This document shows positions 23,032-34,165 of a DNA stretch of 64,000 nt, one piece after another; the stretch's first letter is position 1, and each line of letters opens with the position of its first letter. A program made the translations under genes and the position numbers. The notes beneath the pieces are model-generated. The model had not been told where the DNA came from. It ran no database searches and worked only from the letters and a program-made list of their open reading frames with translations. Source of the DNA: Lojkania enalia (lineage: Eukaryota; Ascomycota; Dothideomycetes; Pleosporales); NCBI GenBank assembly GCA_010094045.1, contig ML986586.1, forward strand, positions 38,859 through 102,858, in the 5' to 3' direction.

Positions 23032-24174
23032 ATGGAGACCTACACACAGTCCCTCAGCGACACCAAAGAGATGGCAGGCTCCAATGCAAAATTCGTTCCT
23101 GCTGATCTAATCGACTCGACCTTCAAATCGCAATATATCGGTTGGTGCGCTCCAATTCGTATCACTAAAGCCCTTTGGGAAACGAGGCATGGCTAACATC
23201 ATTGAATAGATCTTATCTCTGCTCCACTTGGCTCTTCTATTCTCTCCTTCAGCGACGAGTGGTTCGCCGCCGCCACCAACCTCATAACTCCAACCCCGCC
23301 AGTCCGCAAGCCTGGCGTATTTACTCACGCCGGCGCCTGGTACGACGGATGGGAGACACGGCGACACAACCAGGAGCCCGCAGATTGGGTAGTCATAAGG
23401 CTTGGTGTTGCAAGCGGGAAGATCGCTGGGGTGGAAATCGACACGGCCTTCTTCAACGGTAATCACGCTCCCGAAATCGCCATTGAAGGCACATTCTCTA
23501 CGGATGGCGATGAGGTCAAGAAGAAGGCATATAGCGGTTGGGAGGTCGTTCTATCAAAACAGAAATGTGGGCCTAGCCAGCGTCACGCGTGGCTGCTCGA
23601 GAAATTGTCGGACAAACCCTACACGCATGTCAGGCTCCTCATGTTCCCTGATGGAGGCATAGCGCGCTTCAGACTCTATGGAGTGGCTGTTCCTGTTTTC
23701 CCCGAGAGCGCCGAGGAGATCTTCGAACTTTCGGCCGCAGTAATGGGCGGCGTAGCCATCAGTTGTTCTGACCAGCACTTTGGTACTAAAGACAACCTTC
23801 TTTTACCTGGTCGAGGCAAAGACATGGGCGATGGCTGGGAAACGAAGCGCACGCGGGGTCCGCATGTTGACTGGGCGATTGTACGATTGGGGGCTAAGGG
23901 GGAGGTGGATCACATTGTGATTGACACAGCGCACTTCCGTGGCAATTTTCCACAAAAGATACAGGTCTTTGCAGGAGAATTCGAGCAGGACCCGAAGCAT
24001 GACGATACCGATTGGGTAGAGATTCTAGAACCACAGAAGAGTGGACCGGATAAGGAGCACGAGTATAGGGAAGAATTGAAGGATGTTAAGGGGAAGAAGT
24101 ACACCCATATGAAGCTGATCATCATACCGGACGGAGGTGTGAAGAGGTTTAGGGTATTTGGGAAACGCATTTGA
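23032..24174 (+). CDS. DAL2: Allantoicase, 357 aa
   Basis: Two exons, 23032-23140 and 23210-24174, are joined across a 69-nt intron with a weak donor (GTTGGT) and acceptor AATAG; the join restores QYIDLISAPLG. Allantoicase (EC 3.5.3.4) hydrolyses allantoate to ureidoglycolate and urea, late in purine catabolism. The sequence shows the two tandem allantoicase repeats of the family. Repeat one (about 30-185) has FSDEWFAAA, TPTPPVRKPG, GAWYDGWETRRHN and ASGKIAGVEIDTAFFNGNHA. Repeat two (about 210-355) has DMGDGWETKRTRG and HIVIDTAHFRGN. The length is normal for the family. The start at 23032 has a good context (gccATGG); an in-frame ATG at 23014 would add six residues. The TCGG-N6-CCGA site upstream fits induction by the purine-pathway activator. 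Confidence 0.97.
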
Positions 24175-24804
24175 GTCAGGTTTAGTTTCCGGAACTTTAC
24201 CCGCTTTAATAAGTTTTACGGGTGATGATCAGTTTCCATTTTTGGAAGGCATACTGGGCAGTGAGGGCTACTAATTTCTACCAAAAGTACTTAGTTTAGA
24301 ATATATGAGTAGATGCATCGCTCAGATGCAGGGACTTTTTAAATATTCATGGTTAGAATGCCACCGGTATTGGTGATTATCCACCAGAGTGCCCCAACAC
24401 GTAGCAAAATGAAATTATCAACCATATCTGTGATGTGAAGTGTCGACCTAGTATAGACCATTCTTCTAGGTGTAATATCAAGAACCTACCTTACTAGATT
24501 CGAGCCCTGCATTAAGAAGACTTAATTACTAGAATAAGAATCGTAGGCTAGAGGCTACGGCATCGATCGATATAGGATCTTTAACCCTTATGTAATACCT
24601 TGCTTATTATTTAAAGGCTTGTATTCGCGACCGAGGACTAATCACAAAAGTAGTGATGAATCGACTTTGTATTCTGAAGTCGGCAAAATCCTATACTCTT
24701 ACTGTATAACAATCTCTCCCCTCCCCTCTCCAGAGATTATTCAACGATTCAGCCCAACTTGGGTGTGCGAACACCATATCCGCGAAATATTTTCTTCTCA
24801 GTCT
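24175..24804. other. Intergenic, no gene seen
   Basis: The sequence is AT-leaning with no supported coding frame. It holds the 3' flank of allantoicase and the DNA beyond the last recognisable codons of the decayed reductase on the other strand. Confidence 0.45.
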
Positions 24805-26068
24805 CTAACCATAGCCACCTGTATCACTGCCATGAGTTTCTCTGCCTTCGACGCTCACGGTTCAAAAGGATATGATCCTATCAGTCTCAGGATCGATTAC
24901 CGCCTTCACCATGCCTCTGGTCTCCTCGGTCTCTAATCCTCGCGCTATCCAAGACGCGGGCATACTATACATAACCACATTTTCCCCCCGTGGCAAGATC
25001 ATCCCATTTCGGCCCTGCGTGTGCGAATTGCGGGCCTATGTTGATAAAAGAACGTACATAGGGCGCTCTTGCACTCGTGGTCTCCACTGCTTTGGGGGAT
25101 ATTGCCCTGCGCCCTGAGATTGTCGCGGACGATGCGAAGTCATAACAAGACGTGGGTAAATGACGGGCTGCCATTGACATCGCTAAGCGCGTATACACCA
25201 TCTATCCTGGTTGAGAGGTCGAGTGATACGATTATGTGGCCTGTGTGCGCGGTCCTGATACCGACCTCTTCGAGGCCAAGAGAGTCTACGCTAGGGATGC
25301 GACCTATTGCGATGAGGACGCGAGAGGTGTCGATGTCAAGGGTGGAGTGTGTTGAGGTGCTGGTCGACAAGGTGATTGGGAGATTGCGGTCGTTTGATTT
25401 GTGGATTGTGGTCGACCGATGGCTCAGTAGGATTTCGATGCCGCCTTGCCTGAAAATACCTGTAATACAATTTACAAGTTCTGGATCGTTGCGCGTAGAG
25501 AAGGAGTTGCGCGCTACGGTGGATGATGATGACCTTTGCCCCTAATCTGTGGAAGAGCTGCCCGAATTCGGGTCTAGGACGCGATATTGTTCGACATCAC
25601 TAAGGCCTGAAGTTTCTGGTCTTGAAGGCCGATATCCCACATAGATATATACCTTTTCCGCCCTCAGCGTCCTTTCTCCACCTGCATCTTGCTTTGCAAC
25701 AACCGCTTTCTGGCTAATAAAGCTTGCCCCTCTTTTAACAACTTCAACTCTAGTATTTGTTCAACCCGTGTTCCAAGCCTCGTCGAAAGCTGGTCACGAT
25801 CTCTTGTTTTCTGTCTGACCTTTTGCATGTCTATCCTAACCGACCTAGACTCGACACCATAATCAGCTGTGCGTTGTGCGAGATAAGCTACACGGCCACT
25901 TGCAACCATAGTCTTTGTAAGTGTGCAGCCTTCATACACGCATTACCCCGCAATATGAGGGCGCTCAACAAGGGCTGTCGAGAGACCGAGAGTTTTCAGA
26001 TGGGAAGCTAAAGGGGTCCCGGCCTGGCCTGACCCTAGAACAAGTGCATCGAAATGCTCTCCTGCCAT
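24805..26068 (-). pseudogene. Decayed class I pyridine nucleotide-disulfide oxidoreductase (mercuric-reductase-like)
   Basis: Successive minus-strand fragments follow the family order from end to end. An ATG at 26068 opens the FAD-binding start FDALVLGSGQAGTPLASHL. An in-frame TAA then stands where the GTC part of GGTC is expected. CVYEGCTLTKTMVASGRVAY follows and keeps the CxxxxC redox pair. Next come GQLFHRLGAKVIIIHRSAQ, then RVLIAIGRIPSVDSLGL and VYALSDVNGSPSFTHV. The dimerisation part has MPASWIARGLETEETRG and, after a stop and a shift, LMAVIQVAMV. There are several stops and frame changes and one central portion is lost or scrambled. An upstream in-frame extension to about 26160 could have been a leader peptide or 5' UTR. 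It cannot make an intact enzyme. The closest family is inferred from motifs only. Confidence 0.8.
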
Positions 26069-27010
26069 TGTAGTATATAGCAAAGGTTTCTTTGCTCGCA
26101 AATAAGACAGACTGAAGCCTGTAAAACGCGATTGAGCATAAGCTGGAGCTCTACCACCCGGGAGGAATAGACGCAAGACCATGAAGTGCGCCTCAAATAA
26201 GTGAAACGCGCAGCACAGAGAACGCGGAGATACGAAGCATTGTTGGGTACAGCTTCCTGTCCAGCTGCAACCGGCCCGTGCAATTTTATCGTCTTGATAG
26301 CTCCACAGCCGATGCTTACAAGTAAATGCAAGCTTGAATAGGCCATTTCGGTCATCGACAGACTGCCTCTTTCCGAGTGTTCCGATGGGTTTTGGGGGGG
26401 GGTTTCTAGAAAATCCATTTCGATTACCTCCAATTTGTTCGACACTGTCAAGTCGCAATTTCGTTTCGCGTAGACATAGCGCCAGAATTGAAAAAGGTGT
26501 CCTTCAGGTATCCATCATCCACCATTCACATTAAGCATTATCTCTAATAATAGGTATATGCGGCGGTGTGCTCGCCGTTCTCTCACATGAACGCCAATCA
26601 ACTCAATCCCACCCATCCTTTCCTTCGTTTCCCCGGTATACTCTAACAAACCCAACGCAGACCTTGTTCCCGGTGGCCCATTGAAAAGAAATCAAAGGTG
26701 GCAGCCGGGACCATTCAACGAACGTGATGTACAAAAGCGTCCTTACATAAGCGACTGACAGGGTATCAAAAGGGTTATAATAAGTCCACAGGCATTATGT
26801 GGTAAATGCAACCAGGCGAGCGAAGAATTAGCTTCTTCTCTTGCGATGCTCTCTCTATGCAGAAGTAAAAATCCGTTCAATGAGGCCGCTTAAATGCTAA
26901 ACAAAAACTCCTCTTGAATGCATAAATCATGACAATAGGTGTGATAAACTTAGGGGAGTCCGGGATCTTAAGGGATGGGATACAAGCTCGGGCTCGGGAT
27001 CAGGCTCGTG
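26069..27010. other. Intergenic, no gene seen
   Basis: This contains the former 5' flank of the decayed reductase and the 3' flank of AUR1. A run of nine G lies at 26394-26402. The overlapping minus-strand frames between 26069 and 26458 look like former 5' leader sequence, not a separate gene. Confidence 0.45.
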
Positions 27011-28555
27011 CTATCGGAGTTGCTGTTCGTTGTCGGAAGCTAAGGTGTCTCCTTCCCATAGGCTTTGGGCGTCATCTACAGGGGATCTAGATCCCGCTGA
27101 GGGACTCCTGCCTCCAGTGGAATAGGATGATGATGAACCGACTGTCCATTCATCCGAATCTGATTGTGAATTCGGCTGAAATTCTTCGTAGATATCCAAC
27201 ATGGTATATGCGCCATCTTGAGGATCGCCAATCTCGACATAGTCATAGTCCCAGCGGAACTCCTTGTCGGGCTGAACACGGGGCAGGAACTTGGCTCTTG
27301 CCCAAAAGTATGCTATTCCGGCAACTAGATAATGGTTAGACAATAAACCGAGTAGCATGGGAGGACAAATCTTACGTAAACTGCCAGCCACGAGGTCCAC
27401 GGCGTAGTGATGGGAGAAATACATGGTAGACCACCACAGCCACATGGTGTAGAAAACATAGACTGGGAATAATTTCGGGAATACGTGTCCCATAAACAGC
27501 GTCTCTAACGTTGCCCAGCCGGAGTGCAGCGACGGGAAAGCACCAAAAACCATGGGAGACGCATGGAATGCCGAAGTGTACAAATCCACACCCAAAAGCT
27601 TGTCAATGGCCTTCAACCCTGCAGCATCACCTGCAATTGAATAGTTGGCGGGAGCCAATCCGTATGTATTCTCATACCACGGTGGGGAACAGGGAAAGAG
27701 GAGTTGAATAATGACGGCCGTCATGTTCATGTATCCAAACGCGCGAGCCCAGATGGGCAAGGTTCCAGGTGGTCCCCAAACGAACATGCACCCGCTGACA
27801 ATGACCGGAGAGACGTAATGCACGATCCCGTAGGGTATCCAGGCCAAAATATCCAAGACGACATATTTATGTGTAGACAAAACGTTGCTCAAATTGGCGC
27901 CATATAAGACATTTTCCAGGGTCGGGAGAACACGGACCCAGATGGCAGGCCTGTACTCGGCCGGAACGTATCTGTGTAGTGCAGTCAGGATCGTGTTTGC
28001 GTGTTCGGTTACGCCATGTTATGGAAGGTGGGCTGTGCCGCGAACCTCGTCTCAGGCCAAACCATGCGAATGGGGCCAGGACGGCGGAGCAGGGGCGCAG
28101 TACGAGTTGAGGACAACTTACTTGCAACTAGAAAATAAAACCAGCCACGTCAACGCAGGGAGGAATGGCAAGAGGAATTGCCGTGATACTGGGAGGACTA
28201 GGCCGAGCATGAGCATGGCGGCGACAAACGTCTTCGCAAACGGGCCCGGCGTCTCCATGACACAGAGTGCGAAAATGCCGACAATAGCCAAAATCAGGTA
28301 CTGGCCGTCGTATATGGACCAAGGGTGCGTCCGCAGCGATCGCAGCGTGTCGGCGGGGGAGAAGGAGGTCCCCAGGGCAGTGATGGATGACGTGGGAGCG
28401 ACTCTACTGCGTATCCGCGAGCGCGTAGCCCTCCATTTTCGGCGGACTCGGTGCGGAATGAAGCTAGGTAGTGCCGATAGGCCCGGGATCTTTGCCTGCG
28501 ACAACATGTCGGAAGTCGAGTGGTCGAGGAACGCGAGGTAGGACTTGTTCGTCAT
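27011..28555 (-). CDS. AUR1: Inositol phosphorylceramide synthase catalytic subunit, 447 aa
   Basis: Three exons, 28555-28122, 27971-27376 and 27324-27011, are joined by introns of 150 and 51 nt; the second is a multiple of three and open, so it would be missed by a simple frame scan. The enzyme moves phosphoinositol from phosphatidylinositol to ceramide in the Golgi and is the target of aureobasidin A. Family landmarks are EYRPAIWVRVLPTLENVLYG, FPCSPPWYENTYGLAPANY, the PAP2-like motif GAFPSLHSGWATLE (His near 293) and SHHYAVDLVAGS (His332/333, Asp337), then FLPRVQPDKEFRWDYDYVE. Several hydrophobic segments suit a multi-pass membrane protein. The tail is acidic and Ser-rich and ends in DNEQQLR. 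An in-frame ATG at 28507 is an alternative start 16 codons downstream. Essential in yeast; a single-copy role is expected here. Confidence 0.96.
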
Positions 28556-29993
28556 GTATCGACGGGAGTTGGGAACAATGCCACGAGTAGGGGAGGGCTC
28601 GGGGAACGGAGGATGGGAGGCGCACTCGCAACCACGGACTACAGGCTGTCGGCGGGGTGCTGCAGTCGAGTAGTAGGCGTGTTGCGGGCGTGTTGCGGGC
28701 GTCTAGCAGGCCAAGGGAGGGAGGGAGGGAGAGCGAGGGCGAGGCGGGGAGGGAGAGGGAGAAAGCAGAGAACAATGCGGATGCGCCGGGTTAAGAAAGA
28801 GCTGCTGTGAGCGTGGAAGAGCGCGGAACTAAGGCTTGGCGGGGGCCATCAAATTGCGCTCAGCAACGGCAACGGCAACGGCACGGACGAAAAGCAGAAC
28901 CACGGCGCTTAGCAGCCAAATAATACCAAATTTCGTTTATGTACCCCGGCAGCGGCTTAACGGCATGGGCAGAGCGAGCGCCGAATACATACTGGATGCC
29001 CCGGCTACTGTGAGTGCAAGCTGACCACCCACAGGGAGGCTACCTGCTGGGGGTGCGCGTGATTCATCCTCTTCAAATGTTGTTCCCATTCCCAAAGGAC
29101 AAACCCGCCCTGCGGTACGGATGCAAACACTCCCATTCTTCTTGACTTAGGCCCTACTGCAGCTGCAGAAACACTCCCACCAATCTATCACCCACCAAGG
29201 TGCGAGGCTCGACATTGGGTAAGACGCGGCCCGCTTCTAATTATCTCATGTACTAGATCCCCTTGGTGCAAGGTCCTGAGCGTCCCAATCCATCAACCCC
29301 TATCCCTACTATACTAGACTCTAGATTCATGACTCTCCAAATAATTGCCTCTTCGTAGAGCACCAGATCCTCACGATGATCACTCTTCGCAGCGGTGGTT
29401 TGCCCAGCAGTCTTTCCCAGCCTTCTCAAAGTACCCTGTAAGCGTGTTTTAGAAACCGCCCTGCCCTATCTCGTGCCTGGTTAGTTATACACTTTGTCCT
29501 GACTGTGGACTGAGCAAAACCAAGCTTGTGGGCTTGCGTGCAGAGCCCCCATTGCGCTTCTTCGCTCAAATAAGACCATTTCTTTTCCTCAGTCGGCCTA
29601 CGAGAGAAAAGGCTACAGGGCTTAACTTAGACAACCAGCGGCTTGTGCTTTGGAGTCCTCGCTCTTCATACTTTGTAGACGTAGGTAGTTTTTACAGGTC
29701 ATTTGAATAGATCAGTGAGGGCCTCATGTATACACCTATACATGCGATCTGAGCCTCACCTTGCGTGTAGATTTGGGTGTATCTCATACTGATACACCGA
29801 ACTGGTCCACAACATTAAATAAAACTAACTACTTAGTATATACCCTTGAGTAGCGTCTATAGCTCTGGGCCAAGAGCCTCCTTTCATCCACCTTGCAGGG
29901 AATTATACAATAATTGGAATTTGAACCCTATACATCATAATCCTGTCCGCTTTCTCGAACCGTCGAGCCGTCCCCATTTCCTATCTCTACCTC
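28556..29993. other. Intergenic, GC-rich AUR1 upstream region
   Basis: Immediately upstream of AUR1 (about 28690-28790) is a purine-rich strand with GGGA/GGAG repeats, and near 28860 are four tandem ACGGCA-like units. Further on the sequence is of ordinary composition with no supported frame. The right part is the 3' flank of the NYN gene. Confidence 0.5.
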
Positions 29994-31895
29994 TTAGGTA
30001 TCAATGAGCGACTCAAGGTAGTCGTCGAGATAGATGATCTTGAAATTTCCCATCCATTTCATCTGGAATTTCTTCTTCGTATATGCTCTATTGATCTGCT
30101 GTTTCCAGCTAACCAATTCTACGTGCCACCCCCGCTTGAGCGCTCGTTCAACATGTGCCAAGAACCCATCAGAGTATTCAGCCGCTGCTCCATCACCTGT
30201 TGCAAGGACCATCGTCGCAGGGCTATCGTAATCAAGCAAACTCTGGCACATCTTCAAGTGAAGATTCTCATCCACACCCTGCTCGACCCATTTCGGAGTC
30301 GGCGGGGTTGAAGTCGTCGACGTGGCAATGTCCATTTCTGAATCACTGTCGCTGCCAGAGCGGCGCCGGATAGCCCTAGTCCAGCCGATCCTCTCAACAT
30401 TTTTGAAAAACTTTTGTTTACCTGTCAGTTCTTTGCGCTTGTATACCTGCTCGTATACGTTATTTTCGTAGCCGACGACCTCAGCCTTAGCGATGAAGCT
30501 ATCGACGAACGCGAGTGGCGCGGATTCGCGGGAAGAGCCAGCTAGCACCCGTCGGGAAACAGGGCGACGACGCTCTAGTAGGAGGGCTAAACAATCAAAT
30601 GACAAGTCGAACATTTGCGTACAGGCGTCCTTGAGCCTATCCCTGAAGCCAAGGAGGATGTTGGAGGCGTCGATGAAGATGTGTACTCCCCCGGCTGATG
30701 TCTTGGTATTTAGCATTTGCATCGGCGAAAGTAGCCACGACTGATCTTCCGGAAAGTTATGCATGAGCTGCTGTAGGAAGCAAAAATGCCGCTCGTCTTG
30801 AGGTCGAAGGGCGAGTGCTGTGGGCGCTGGAGTCCGAGGACCCGAAGTACGAACAATTGCGGACTGGGCAGTCCTCGGAACGAGTTCCATCGCACCATCC
30901 GAAGGGAAATTTGCTTGGTAGACAATTGGTGGTGTAAACCTAGAAGACATGGGAGCATTAGTGAAGACTCCAGCACCACTATTGAGTAAAGGATTGGTTA
31001 GTGGCGGTCTTTGAGATGGAAAGGGCATGCCAAATAGCGTATATTGCTTCGTAAGGGATGAATTCAAAGCCGTAAGCGCGCTAGATGCAGTCGAGAATTC
31101 GGGATTACAGGTGGAAACATCGTTCGAAGAGAGCTGTTTAGCGTGATATCGGGCGCAAGAGGTAGCAATATTAGGCTCCGGAGATTTTGGCAAGTGTGAC
31201 ATTGCAACGGGAGTTGAAGACCTCTGGATTGGAGTGGGCGCTGATGAGGTGACCTTGATTCCCGTATCGGGAAGAGGTTGCTCAGCTACCTGTCTCGGTT
31301 TTAGGTCGAAAGTATGTAGATTGGCCGCGGATTTGGGAGGCAGAAGCTCCAAGCGTCTGTCTTGCTGAGCGATTTTTGTCTCCTTTTCGAGCTTCTTCCC
31401 GTGTCGTTCCTTTTTCTTCTTCTCTATCTCTGCACGTTGAGTCGCCTCACGAGCTAGCTTCCTTTCTTTCTTTTCATCCTTTGTTATACTTAAACTTGCA
31501 AATGCATTAGAGGCATCGCTTTTCTTCGGTTGGTTGGCTCGAGGAACGAGAAGGGTCTCGGATTCGTATGGATCAGCCGATTGGGATGCGTTGCCACTGT
31601 TAGGCGGGGAAGATAACAGAGCCTCATCGGAGCTGGATAGTTCTTCAGGCTCAATCGGGCTGATTATGGGCGGTGGTAAATCGGCCGGGACACCTAGGTA
31701 GTACCAGAGCTTATGAAAACTACCTAGACTGGTGGCTAGGTGGCTATCATCTTCGCATTGAATGTCATGGCGAACCTGAACGGCTGGGCCGATATCCGGT
31801 AGACTAGTTGGAGAGTCCAAGCCGTATAGCTCTGCATTGAGCTGGCTCAGCACCGGCCCAAAGTCCCATGGCGTGTCCACTGGTTGGGATGGCAT
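29994..31895 (-). CDS. NYN (PIN-like) domain protein, 633 aa
   Basis: A single exon starts at an ATG giving MPSQPVDTPW. Residues 1-390 are mostly disordered: Ser/Pro-rich, with a highly charged Lys/Glu helix at about 140-195. The C-terminal third is an NYN-type nuclease fold: HIFIDASNILLGF carries the first conserved Asp (409), and LATGDGAAAEYSDGF (Asp568 and the following Asp) with RGWHVELVSWKQQ supplies the later strand and acidic site. NYN/PIN-like proteins are usually metal-dependent ribonucleases, so an RNA-processing or decay role is likely but not shown by the sequence. The basic insert between the two halves (VYKRKELTGKQKFFKN) is typical of the fungal relatives I recall. No signal peptide is present. 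Confidence 0.85.
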   Translation of the reverse strand: MPSQPVDTPWDFGPVLSQLNAELYGLDSPTSLPDIGPAVQVRHDIQCEDDSHLATSLGSFHKLWYYLGVPADLPPPIISPIEPEELSSSDEALLSSPPNSGNASQSADPYESETLLVPRANQPKKSDASNAFASLSITKDEKKERKLAREATQRAEIEKKKKERHGKKLEKETKIAQQDRRLELLPPKSAANLHTFDLKPRQVAEQPLPDTGIKVTSSAPTPIQRSSTPVAMSHLPKSPEPNIATSCARYHAKQLSSNDVSTCNPEFSTASSALTALNSSLTKQYTLFGMPFPSQRPPLTNPLLNSGAGVFTNAPMSSRFTPPIVYQANFPSDGAMELVPRTAQSAIVRTSGPRTPAPTALALRPQDERHFCFLQQLMHNFPEDQSWLLSPMQMLNTKTSAGGVHIFIDASNILLGFRDRLKDACTQMFDLSFDCLALLLERRRPVSRRVLAGSSRESAPLAFVDSFIAKAEVVGYENNVYEQVYKRKELTGKQKFFKNVERIGWTRAIRRRSGSDSDSEMDIATSTTSTPPTPKWVEQGVDENLHLKMCQSLLDYDSPATMVLATGDGAAAEYSDGFLAHVERALKRGWHVELVSWKQQINRAYTKKKFQMKWMGNFKIIYLDDYLESLIDT

Positions 31896-32844
31896 TGGGT
31901 AGTAGATCCCTTCACGAAGATATCTTTATCGTCCCTAAGCTATCGAGTGTGGATTAGTCGAAGAGTACTAGAAGTGAAATCTGTATTTTATCAGCTCTCA
32001 TCAACCAACGGCGCTCGGTTGTAGTCATACAGGGTGTATTAGTGAATTCAAGAAGCTTCAGTCGCACCCTCATTATCGAACCTAAGGGACGTTGCAAACA
32101 ATGGTAGTGAGGTCCAAACAAAGAGGTGAGGCGGCGGGCGTTCAAGATATCGTACGACGGGTATGCAAATGAATGGGGCGAGCGGCGTTGGAACAGGTGG
32201 TCATGGAGTTTGAGGGCGATGAGGTGGTGATGTCTAGACGGAGTGGCGACGCCGGGCCTTGAGTCAAGAGGCCTGGTCAAGCACCCTGGCACCCTGGTGC
32301 TTGGGTACAGGGGTATTCCATGTACTAGCAATTAGTGCTTATGGAAGAAAGTGGCCGTGCCTTCACACAAAAGACTTTGAAAAAGGTCTTTGCTAGCCTT
32401 CCTTCTATTAGATGAGGCAATTGCCATTGCATCCTTAGACGATCGACAGGAGCAAGTTACTAGTATACTGTTTACATGATCACGTGTAACGCCAGTTTAG
32501 CGGTATATAAGTAGCGTCTGCTAGTAGCCTCAACAATCAACTGTTTTACGCCAAGAGGAACAGCCTCTGTAGCTAGGGCTTGATCCAACATCAGCCACGG
32601 AAGGTCACCAATCATACGACGAGTCGTGGGACTCCGGAAGCTGGGGATATGATTGGTTAGACGATGAAGCTTGGCACAACTTGTGCACGTGACCATGACA
32701 GGTTGACTGGTAAGGCCGGGGGGCAACCATCTGGTAGGCTATCCGGACAACGCACGTCTCCTCAGTGCTTCGGATACCCCCACTAAGCCCACTCCGCACC
32801 TCCGATCCCCCAATATATTTCCATGTATTGGAACCAACCAAGTG
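31896..32844. promoter_or_regulatory. Divergent intergenic region, NYN gene / mitochondrial carrier
   Basis: The two flanking genes diverge, so both promoters lie in these 949 bp. Minus-strand frames of up to 130 codons are present but lack protein-like features and overlap the carrier start. Short direct repeats ACCCTGGC/ACCCTGGT lie near 32280. Confidence 0.5.
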
Positions 32845-33819
32845 ATGTCTGCAGACTTCTGGTCCGGCTACCTCAGTGGCGCTGCAGGAATCCTTATCGG
32901 TAACCCTCTTGACGTTGTAAAAACACGCCTGCAAGCTGGTAGAGGCGCTTCGGGCCCGGGTATGACGGATACATCGTCTCAAGGCGTCAAAAGTCACTTC
33001 GATCGTGCGGGAACATTAGTCAGAGGTGGGTTGGAGCCGCTCCATAGTTATTCACTTGACTGTAGGAGAAAAGCTGATCTCAATTATCATAGTGTAGGTG
33101 CTACAGCACCTATATTGGGTTACGGCGCTCTCAATGCGATATTATTCATAACCTATAACCGTAGTCTCGAGCTCCTTGGCAAAAATTCCTCAGTTCCAAC
33201 CGGTCTCCTCAAAGTCTGGTGTTCTGGCGCCGCAGGCGGGCTTGCTACGTTCGTGGTCTCTGCGCCAACGGAACTTATCAAATGTCGAGCACAGGTGTCC
33301 ACGAGTAATGCGACTTCATGGTCGATTGTAAACGATATCTGGAGGCGCGAAGGCGTAAGGGGCCTGTACTACGGCGGGGGGATTACGAGCGTTCGGGACG
33401 CAGTGGGATATGGATTCTACTTTTGGTCTTACGAAGGGTCCAGGCAAGCATGGAGTTCCCCAGACGATACAGATAAGCAAACGGCTATCAAGGTATTGCT
33501 ATGTGGAGGTCTGGCAGGGATAGTGACATGGGCATCCATCTTCCCTCTAGATGTGATCAAGACACGGGTTCAGACTCAGGTCATGCACTCCTCACTCCGG
33601 GAAGCAGGGGAGCAGGCCGCTCTACTACAATCCCAACAACACGGTCAAAGCTCAACAGTTGGAACAAGGCTTAGTACCTTTAAGATCGCCAAGCAAGCTT
33701 ATCAAACTGATGGAGGGATGGTATTTTTCCGAGGGCTAGGTATCTGTTCATTACGTGCCTTCGTCGTGAACGCCGTTCAATGGGCGGTTTATGAATGGAT
33801 GATGCGCCTTCTTCAATAA
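32845..33819 (+). CDS. Mitochondrial carrier family protein, 300 aa
   Basis: Exons are 32845-33025 and 33098-33819. The 72-nt intron is in frame and open, so the unspliced frame reads through; removing it (donor GTGGGT, acceptor TGTAG) gives TLVRGATAPILGYGALNAI, which fits the family, while the retained sequence does not. Three carrier repeats are present, each with its signature: PLDVVKTRLQ, PTELIKCRAQ and PLDVIKTRVQ. The matching GLYYGGG and FFRGLG segments are also present. The length is normal for the SLC25 family. The substrate cannot be read reliably; the PTELIKCRAQ second repeat resembles ornithine and carnitine-type carriers. It should lie in the mitochondrial inner membrane. The start is the ATG at 32845. 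Confidence 0.93.
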   Translation: MSADFWSGYLSGAAGILIGNPLDVVKTRLQAGRGASGPGMTDTSSQGVKSHFDRAGTLVRGGLEPLHSYSLDCRRKADLNYHSVGATAPILGYGALNAILFITYNRSLELLGKNSSVPTGLLKVWCSGAAGGLATFVVSAPTELIKCRAQVSTSNATSWSIVNDIWRREGVRGLYYGGGITSVRDAVGYGFYFWSYEGSRQAWSSPDDTDKQTAIKVLLCGGLAGIVTWASIFPLDVIKTRVQTQVMHSSLREAGEQAALLQSQQHGQSSTVGTRLSTFKIAKQAYQTDGGMVFFRGLGICSLRAFVVNAVQWAVYEWMMRLLQ

Positions 33820-34165
33820 CCATGAATCAAATAATACAAAGTAGAGCTATCAGCTGGGTGCTAGGGAAAGTGAATGTAGTTGGTTGAGCCTATTTCAGGA
33901 GTGCCTGTTTAGAGTACAAGAAGAAATTGTTTTTTTCACCATCCCTTGACTTGACTAACCTATTATAATATGTGGAGGCTCTCAACCGCTCACCCAGGCG
34001 GGCCGGATTCAAAAGAGGTGCAAAATAAAAAGGTATGGCTGAAATGAGACATATGACCTTGGAGGATGGCGTCCCCCTAGCATGTCTCTAGAGAGAGAAC
34101 CATGACCTTCTCAAAGGAGGGATATGGTTCGAAAGAGGGTACACCAGTTACATCTCCGAAGATCC
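33820..34165. terminator. Convergent 3' ends, no gene
   Basis: The carrier (plus) and RNA-binding (minus) genes converge on this 346-bp stretch. It must hold both 3' UTRs and polyadenylation regions. AATAATAC just after the carrier stop and TATTATAATATG near 33961 are AT-rich polyadenylation candidates. Confidence 0.5.
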
